A stretch of DNA of 64,000 bases, from NCBI GenBank assembly GCA_964569795.1, contig CAZMVB010000001.1, positions 1-64,000 of the forward strand, written 5' to 3'. The DNA comes from JAHJDS01 sp964569795. Lineage in GTDB: Bacteria; Desulfobacterota; Desulfarculia; Desulfarculales; JAHJDS01. Both the position numbers and the translations under genes were made by a program. Under the pieces are notes generated by a model. That model worked only from the letters and a program-made list of their open reading frames with translations, was not told the origin of the DNA and searched no databases. This document shows positions 60,458 to 64,000 of this stretch, one piece after another (position 1 is the first letter of the stretch; every line of letters begins with the position of its first letter).

Positions 60458-61816
60458 ATGAAAAGAGTCATGACCGTCGCCGGGTCAGACCCGGGCGGCG
60501 GGGCCGGGATTCAGGCCGATCTGAAGACGATCACCGCCCTGGGGGCCTTTGGGACGAGTGTCCTGACGGCCCTGACCGCCCAGAACACGCTCGGGGTCGA
60601 GGCGATCCTGGACGTGCCGGTTGATTTCATCCGGGCCCAGTTCACGGCCGTGGCCGGGGACATCGGTCTGGACGCGGCCAAGACCGGGATGCTGGCCCGG
60701 ACCGAGGTGGTCGAGTGCCTGGCCGACCTCTTCCGGACCTATCCGCCCCCGATCCTGGTAATGGACCCGGTCCTGGCGGCCACCAGCGGTCAGGGTCTCC
60801 TGTCCCCGGACGCGACCAAGGCCCTGATCACCCGGCTGTTGCCCCTGGCGACCCTGGTCACGCCCAACCTGGCCGAGGCCTCGGTCCTGGCCGGATTTAC
60901 GGTCAAGGACGAGGCCTCGATGGTCGAGGCGGCCAAAAAGATCCAGGACCTGGGCCCGGGGGCGGTCCTGGTCACGGGCGGCCACCTGGCCGGCGACCCG
61001 GCGGACGTCCTGTTCGACGGGGGCGAGGTCTATCGCTTCTCCAGCCCGCGGCTCGAGACCCGAAACACCCACGGCACGGGCTGCGTCCTGTCGGCCGCCC
61101 TGGCCACGCTCCTGGCCCAGGGTTTGGGCCTGGTCGAGGCCGTGGAGGGGGCCCGGGCCTTTCTGAGACGGGCCATGCTCGCCGGGCCGGGCCTCGGCGC
61201 CGGCCCGGGGCCGACCGATCCCCTGGCCGGGGCGGCCGGGAACTGGGCCGAGCGCCAGGCGATATTGGCCGTGGAGACGGCCCTGCGGGATCTGGCCCGG
61301 GCGGGCGTCGGACGGCTGATCCCGGAAGTCCGGGCCAATCTGGGGTATGTTTTAGAAGAGACCGATACGGACGAGGACGTGATCGCCGTGCCCGGCCGGA
61401 TCTCGAACGTGGGCGACGAGGTGATCTGGCAGCGCCCGCCCCGGCCCGGGGCCAGCCGGCACATCGCCCACGTCATCCGGGCGGCCCGATCGGTTTTCCC
61501 GGAACTCAGAAGCGCCATGAACGTCCGCTTCAGCCCGGAAATCGTCGCCGCCGGCCGGGACCTGGGGTATGACGTCCGTGAATTTTCCCGGGCCGACGAG
61601 CCGCCCGAGGTCAAGGCCCGCGAGGGCGGCAGCCTCGAGTGGGGCACCTTGCAGGCCCTGAAGGGCGCCGCCGCGCCGCCGGACCTGGTCTTCGACCGGG
61701 GGGACGTGGGCAAGGAGCCCATGGTCCGCGTCCTGGGGCGCGATCCGAGTGATGTGGCCCGCAAGATAATCGCCCTGGCCGGGCGTTTGAGGGATTTTCG
61801 TGATGAAACCAGGTGA
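60458..61816 (+). CDS. thiDN: Bifunctional HMP(-P) kinase / ThiN-type thiamine phosphate synthase
   Basis: The 452-residue protein joins ThiD (residues about 1-260: Ala-Gly-Ser-Asp-Pro-Gly-Gly-Gly-Ala-Gly-Ile-Gln, Asp-Pro-Val, Gly-Thr-Gly-Cys) to a ThiN domain (about 275-450: Ile-Pro-Glu-Val-Arg-Ala-Asn, Pro-Gly-Arg-Ile, Arg-Phe-Ser, Asp-Val-Gly-Lys-Glu-Pro-Met). ThiD phosphorylates hydroxymethylpyrimidine twice, and ThiN condenses it with thiazole phosphate, replacing ThiE. The fusion is well known in archaea and some anaerobic bacteria. It overlaps thiC by 14 bp. Position after a strong leader hairpin suggests control at RNA level. Confidence 0.93.
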   Translation: MKRVMTVAGSDPGGGAGIQADLKTITALGAFGTSVLTALTAQNTLGVEAILDVPVDFIRAQFTAVAGDIGLDAAKTGMLARTEVVECLADLFRTYPPPILVMDPVLAATSGQGLLSPDATKALITRLLPLATLVTPNLAEASVLAGFTVKDEASMVEAAKKIQDLGPGAVLVTGGHLAGDPADVLFDGGEVYRFSSPRLETRNTHGTGCVLSAALATLLAQGLGLVEAVEGARAFLRRAMLAGPGLGAGPGPTDPLAGAAGNWAERQAILAVETALRDLARAGVGRLIPEVRANLGYVLEETDTDEDVIAVPGRISNVGDEVIWQRPPRPGASRHIAHVIRAARSVFPELRSAMNVRFSPEIVAAGRDLGYDVREFSRADEPPEVKAREGGSLEWGTLQALKGAAAPPDLVFDRGDVGKEPMVRVLGRDPSDVARKIIALAGRLRDFRDETR

Positions 61817-63101
61817 AACCCAGCTAAGTGTCGCCCGGGAGGGCCGGGTGACTTCCGAGATGGAGGCCGTGGCCCGGGACGAGGGTCTGGCCGCGGATAC
61901 CCTGTGCCAGTCGATCGCCGCCGGCAAGGTGGTCATCCCCCGGAACCGGGTCCGCCAGGGGGTCCGTGCCCTGGGCGTGGGCCAGGGACTGAGGGTCAAG
62001 GTCAACGCCAATCTGGGCACCTCGCCCGACGAGTCCGGTCCCGAGATCGAACTGGAGAAACTGGCGGCCTGCGTCGAGGCCGGCGCGGACACGGTCATGG
62101 ACCTGTCCACCGGCGGCGATCTGCCGGCCATCCGCCGGGCGATCATGGCCCACACCGACCTGCCCCTGGGCACGGTGCCCATCTACCAGGCCGCGGTCCA
62201 GGCGGCGCACGAGTCGGGCGGCATCATTCACCTGACCGTGGACTCGCTGTTTTCGGCCATCGCCGCCCAGGCGGCCGAGGGGGTGGACTTCATGACCGTC
62301 CACTCCGGCCTGAACCGGGCCGCCCTGGAGAGACTCCGGAGCCAGGGCCGGGTGGGGGGCATCGTCAGCCGGGGCGGGGCCTTTCTGGCCACCTGGATGG
62401 TTTACCACGACCAGGAGAATCCGTTTTACGAGTTCTATGACCGGCTGCTGGACCTGGCCCGGGAATATGACGTCACCCTCAGCCTGGGGGACGGGCTGCG
62501 CCCCGGCTGCCTGGCCGACGCCACGGACCGGGCCCAGGTCGAGGAACTGATCGTCCTGGGCGAGCTGGCCCGCCGGGCCCGCGAGGCCGGGGTCCAGGTG
62601 ATGATCGAGGGCCCGGGCCACGTCCCCCTGGATCAGGTCGAGACCAACATCAAGCTCCAGAAGTCGCTGTGCGAGGGCGCCCCGTTTTACGTCTTGGGAC
62701 CCCTGGTGACCGACGTGGCCGCCGGGTACGATCACATCGCCTGCGCCATCGGCGGGGCCCTGGCCGGGATGCACGGCGCGGATTTCCTGTGCTACGTCAC
62801 CCCGGCCGAGCACCTCAAGCTCCCCGACGTGGCCGAGGTCAGGGAAGGGGTCATCGCCTCGAAAATCGCCGCCCACGCCGCTGACCTGGCCCGCCGGATT
62901 CCGGCGGCCTGGGCCCGGGACCTGGCCATGAGCCAGGCCCGCCAGAAGACCGACTGGGAGGGCATGTTCCGTTACTGCCTGGACCCGGTCCGGGCCCGGG
63001 CCCTGCGCCAGTCCAGCCCGTCCTCGGCCGAGGACGTGTGCACCATGTGCGGCGAGTTCTGCGCGGTCAAGCTGGTGCGGGAGTACTTGAGCAAGTGCTG
63101 A
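61803..63101 (+). CDS. thiC: Phosphomethylpyrimidine synthase (ThiC)
   Basis: The product (432 residues from ATG 61803) is a radical-SAM enzyme that turns aminoimidazole ribotide into HMP phosphate. Seen are Val-Asn-Ala-Asn-Leu-Gly-Thr-Ser near residue 68, Asp-Leu-Ser-Thr-Gly-Gly-Asp, Glu-Gly-Pro-Gly-His-Val-Pro and the C-terminal cluster site Cys-X2-Cys-X4-Cys (Cys-Thr-Met-Cys-Gly-Glu-Phe-Cys). The length is that of the short ThiC found in Clostridia and Deltaproteobacteria, without the N-terminal domain of enterobacterial ThiC. GAGGG lies 9 bp upstream; a GTG at 61800 is an alternative start. Confidence 0.95.
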   Translation: MKPGETQLSVAREGRVTSEMEAVARDEGLAADTLCQSIAAGKVVIPRNRVRQGVRALGVGQGLRVKVNANLGTSPDESGPEIELEKLAACVEAGADTVMDLSTGGDLPAIRRAIMAHTDLPLGTVPIYQAAVQAAHESGGIIHLTVDSLFSAIAAQAAEGVDFMTVHSGLNRAALERLRSQGRVGGIVSRGGAFLATWMVYHDQENPFYEFYDRLLDLAREYDVTLSLGDGLRPGCLADATDRAQVEELIVLGELARRAREAGVQVMIEGPGHVPLDQVETNIKLQKSLCEGAPFYVLGPLVTDVAAGYDHIACAIGGALAGMHGADFLCYVTPAEHLKLPDVAEVREGVIASKIAAHAADLARRIPAAWARDLAMSQARQKTDWEGMFRYCLDPVRARALRQSSPSSAEDVCTMCGEFCAVKLVREYLSKC

Positions 63102-63241
63102 ACATGGTTTTCGGCCTGGTTATGAACCATGGAAGATCATGATCATCCAGAGACCGCTTATATAATAGTCAACGGCTGGCGTGGACAAGACTCGATTGCA
63201 ATTAGGGAGTTCGCCGTATAACGGCAAGCAAGGCTGGTGAC

Positions 63242-64000
63242 GTGGAAAGAGGCAACCGGGTCGTGAGGGTTCTGGAGGCCCTGCAGCGGGCCGACGGCTT
63301 CGTGTCCGGTGCGGACCTGGCCCGGCGGCTGGGCGTCTCCCGGACCGCTGTCTGGAAATTGCTCGAAAAGCTCCAGGCGGCCGGCCTGATCATCGAGTCC
63401 CGGCCCGGCCGCGGCTACCGCCTGACCGGGGCCAGGGACCGCCTGGCCGAGGCCCGGCTCCTGGCCGGCCTGGACACCGGGTGGCTCGGTCACGAGATCG
63501 TTTGTTTGGATCAGACCGACTCGACCAACCTCCGGGCCCGGGAACTGGCCGAGGCGGGCGCGGCCCACGGTCTGGTGATCACCGCCGAGTTCCAGAGCGC
63601 TGGCCGGGGCCGCCTGGACCGACGCTGGCTGGCCCCCAGGGGCCGGGCCCTGCTGGTGTCGATCCTGCTCCGGCCCCGCATCCCGCCCATGGCCGTCTTC
63701 GGCCTGACCATGGCCTCGTCGGTCTGCCTGGCCTTGACCATCCGCGACCTGACCGGGGTGGAGGCCGGGGTCAAGTGGCCCAACGACGTCTTTGCCGAGG
63801 GTAAAAAACTGGCCGGCATCCTGACCGAGTTCGCCTCCCGGCCCGACCTGATCGAGCACGCCGTGATCGGCCTCGGACTGAACGTCAACCAGACCGCCAT
63901 TGACCTGGGCCGCCTGGATCAGCCCTCGGCCAGTCTCCGGACCCTGACCGGCCGGCGGCTCGACCGGACAGAGGTCCTCCGGGCCTACCTGACCCGCCTG
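63242..64000 (+). CDS. birA: Biotin operon repressor / biotin-[acetyl-CoA carboxylase] ligase (partial)
   Basis: The frame from GTG 63242 is open to the window end, giving 253 residues. Residues 1-65 form a winged helix (Ala-Asp-Leu-Ala-Arg-Arg-Leu-Gly-Val-Ser-Arg-Thr-Ala-Val-Trp-Lys), followed by the ligase domain with Thr-Asp-Ser-Thr-Asn, the biotinyl-AMP loop Gly-Arg-Gly-Arg-Leu-Asp-Arg-Arg-Trp and Lys-Trp-Pro-Asn-Asp-Val with Lys-Leu-Ala-Gly-Ile-Leu. It biotinylates carboxylases and, having the helix-turn-helix, may repress biotin genes. The gap from thiC holds an inverted repeat catggtt/aaccatg (63103-63131) and a TATAAT (63161-63166) that could be its -10. Confidence 0.93.
   Translation, partial: MERGNRVVRVLEALQRADGFVSGADLARRLGVSRTAVWKLLEKLQAAGLIIESRPGRGYRLTGARDRLAEARLLAGLDTGWLGHEIVCLDQTDSTNLRARELAEAGAAHGLVITAEFQSAGRGRLDRRWLAPRGRALLVSILLRPRIPPMAVFGLTMASSVCLALTIRDLTGVEAGVKWPNDVFAEGKKLAGILTEFASRPDLIEHAVIGLGLNVNQTAIDLGRLDQPSASLRTLTGRRLDRTEVLRAYLTRL

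Overview
The window is 64 kb of high-GC bacterial chromosome. Its content points to an anaerobic, Gram-negative, mesophilic bacterium of the former Deltaproteobacteria (Desulfobacterota; a Desulfarculales-like sulfate reducer is my best guess, by inference only). Supporting signs are a MetF/MetV pair beside NuoE/NuoF-like and molybdopterin subunits (tetrahydrofolate branch of a Wood-Ljungdahl pathway), non-pyrrolysine MttB-family methyltransferases, a TAXI-type TRAP transporter, very large PAS-rich sensors, sigma-54 regulation, and an Mla lipid system (so an outer membrane). No CRISPR array, phage or intact transposon is visible. Almost all the long antisense reading frames are GC-driven shadows and are omitted.

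Layout. (1) 1-7.5 kb: a copper/metal region (HMA membrane protein, secreted protein, CopZ-like chaperone, CopA, a methyltransferase, a DmeF-like Co/Ni exporter) followed by a beta-hydroxyacid dehydrogenase; an IS-end-like repeat and a broken dehydrogenase fragment lie between genes. (2) 7.7-21.4 kb: the most unusual block. A MarR regulator is divergent from a probable operon encoding two MttB-superfamily proteins, an asparagine-synthetase-like amidotransferase, a SoxB-like flavoprotein, a PhnP-like metallo-hydrolase, a complete SoxBDAG-type (sarcosine oxidase / N-methylglutamate dehydrogenase family) complex, and a nitrilase-family amidase. No corrinoid protein is present. (3) 21.4-32.8 kb: a sigma-54 activator divergent, across an inverted repeat and a good -24/-12 promoter, from a sulfatase-fold hydrolase with Thr at the nucleophile position, an alkylsulfatase-like metallo-beta-lactamase protein, a TRAP-TAXI importer and an acyl-CoA ligase; then an in-frame scar joining the start of an aldehyde dehydrogenase to the end of an iron alcohol dehydrogenase, and a second acyl-CoA ligase on the other strand. 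(4) 33.3-43.4 kb: a signalling operon on the minus strand, with a giant sensor (three periplasmic binding domains, five PAS domains, no kinase), a V4R protein, a soluble hybrid kinase, an HD-GYP response regulator and a second receiver-kinase. (5) 43.7-60.2 kb: tRNA-Thr(CGT), then a nearly gapless minus-strand run: single-domain receiver, MetF, MetV, NuoF-GltD fusion, NuoE, molybdopterin/Fe-S subunit, ACT protein, PaaK-type ligase, two histidine kinases, and MlaD/MlaF/MlaE. (6) 60.4-64 kb: thiamine genes thiDN and thiC and the start of birA.

How it may fit together (inference). The MttB-like and SoxBDAG-like enzymes would release methyl groups from methylated amines onto tetrahydrofolate; the MetFV-NuoEF-molybdoprotein cluster would interconvert methyl- and methylene-tetrahydrofolate and handle the electrons. 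The sigma-54-controlled block looks like import and CoA-activation of an organic acid or sulfate/phosphate ester product. The clearest molecular oddities are a molybdoprotein that has lost the formate dehydrogenase Cys/Sec, a receiver domain whose phospho-acceptor Asp is Asn, a sulfatase lacking the formylglycine precursor, a kinase-less sensor split from its transmitter, and an MlaD carrying a probable outer-membrane barrel.
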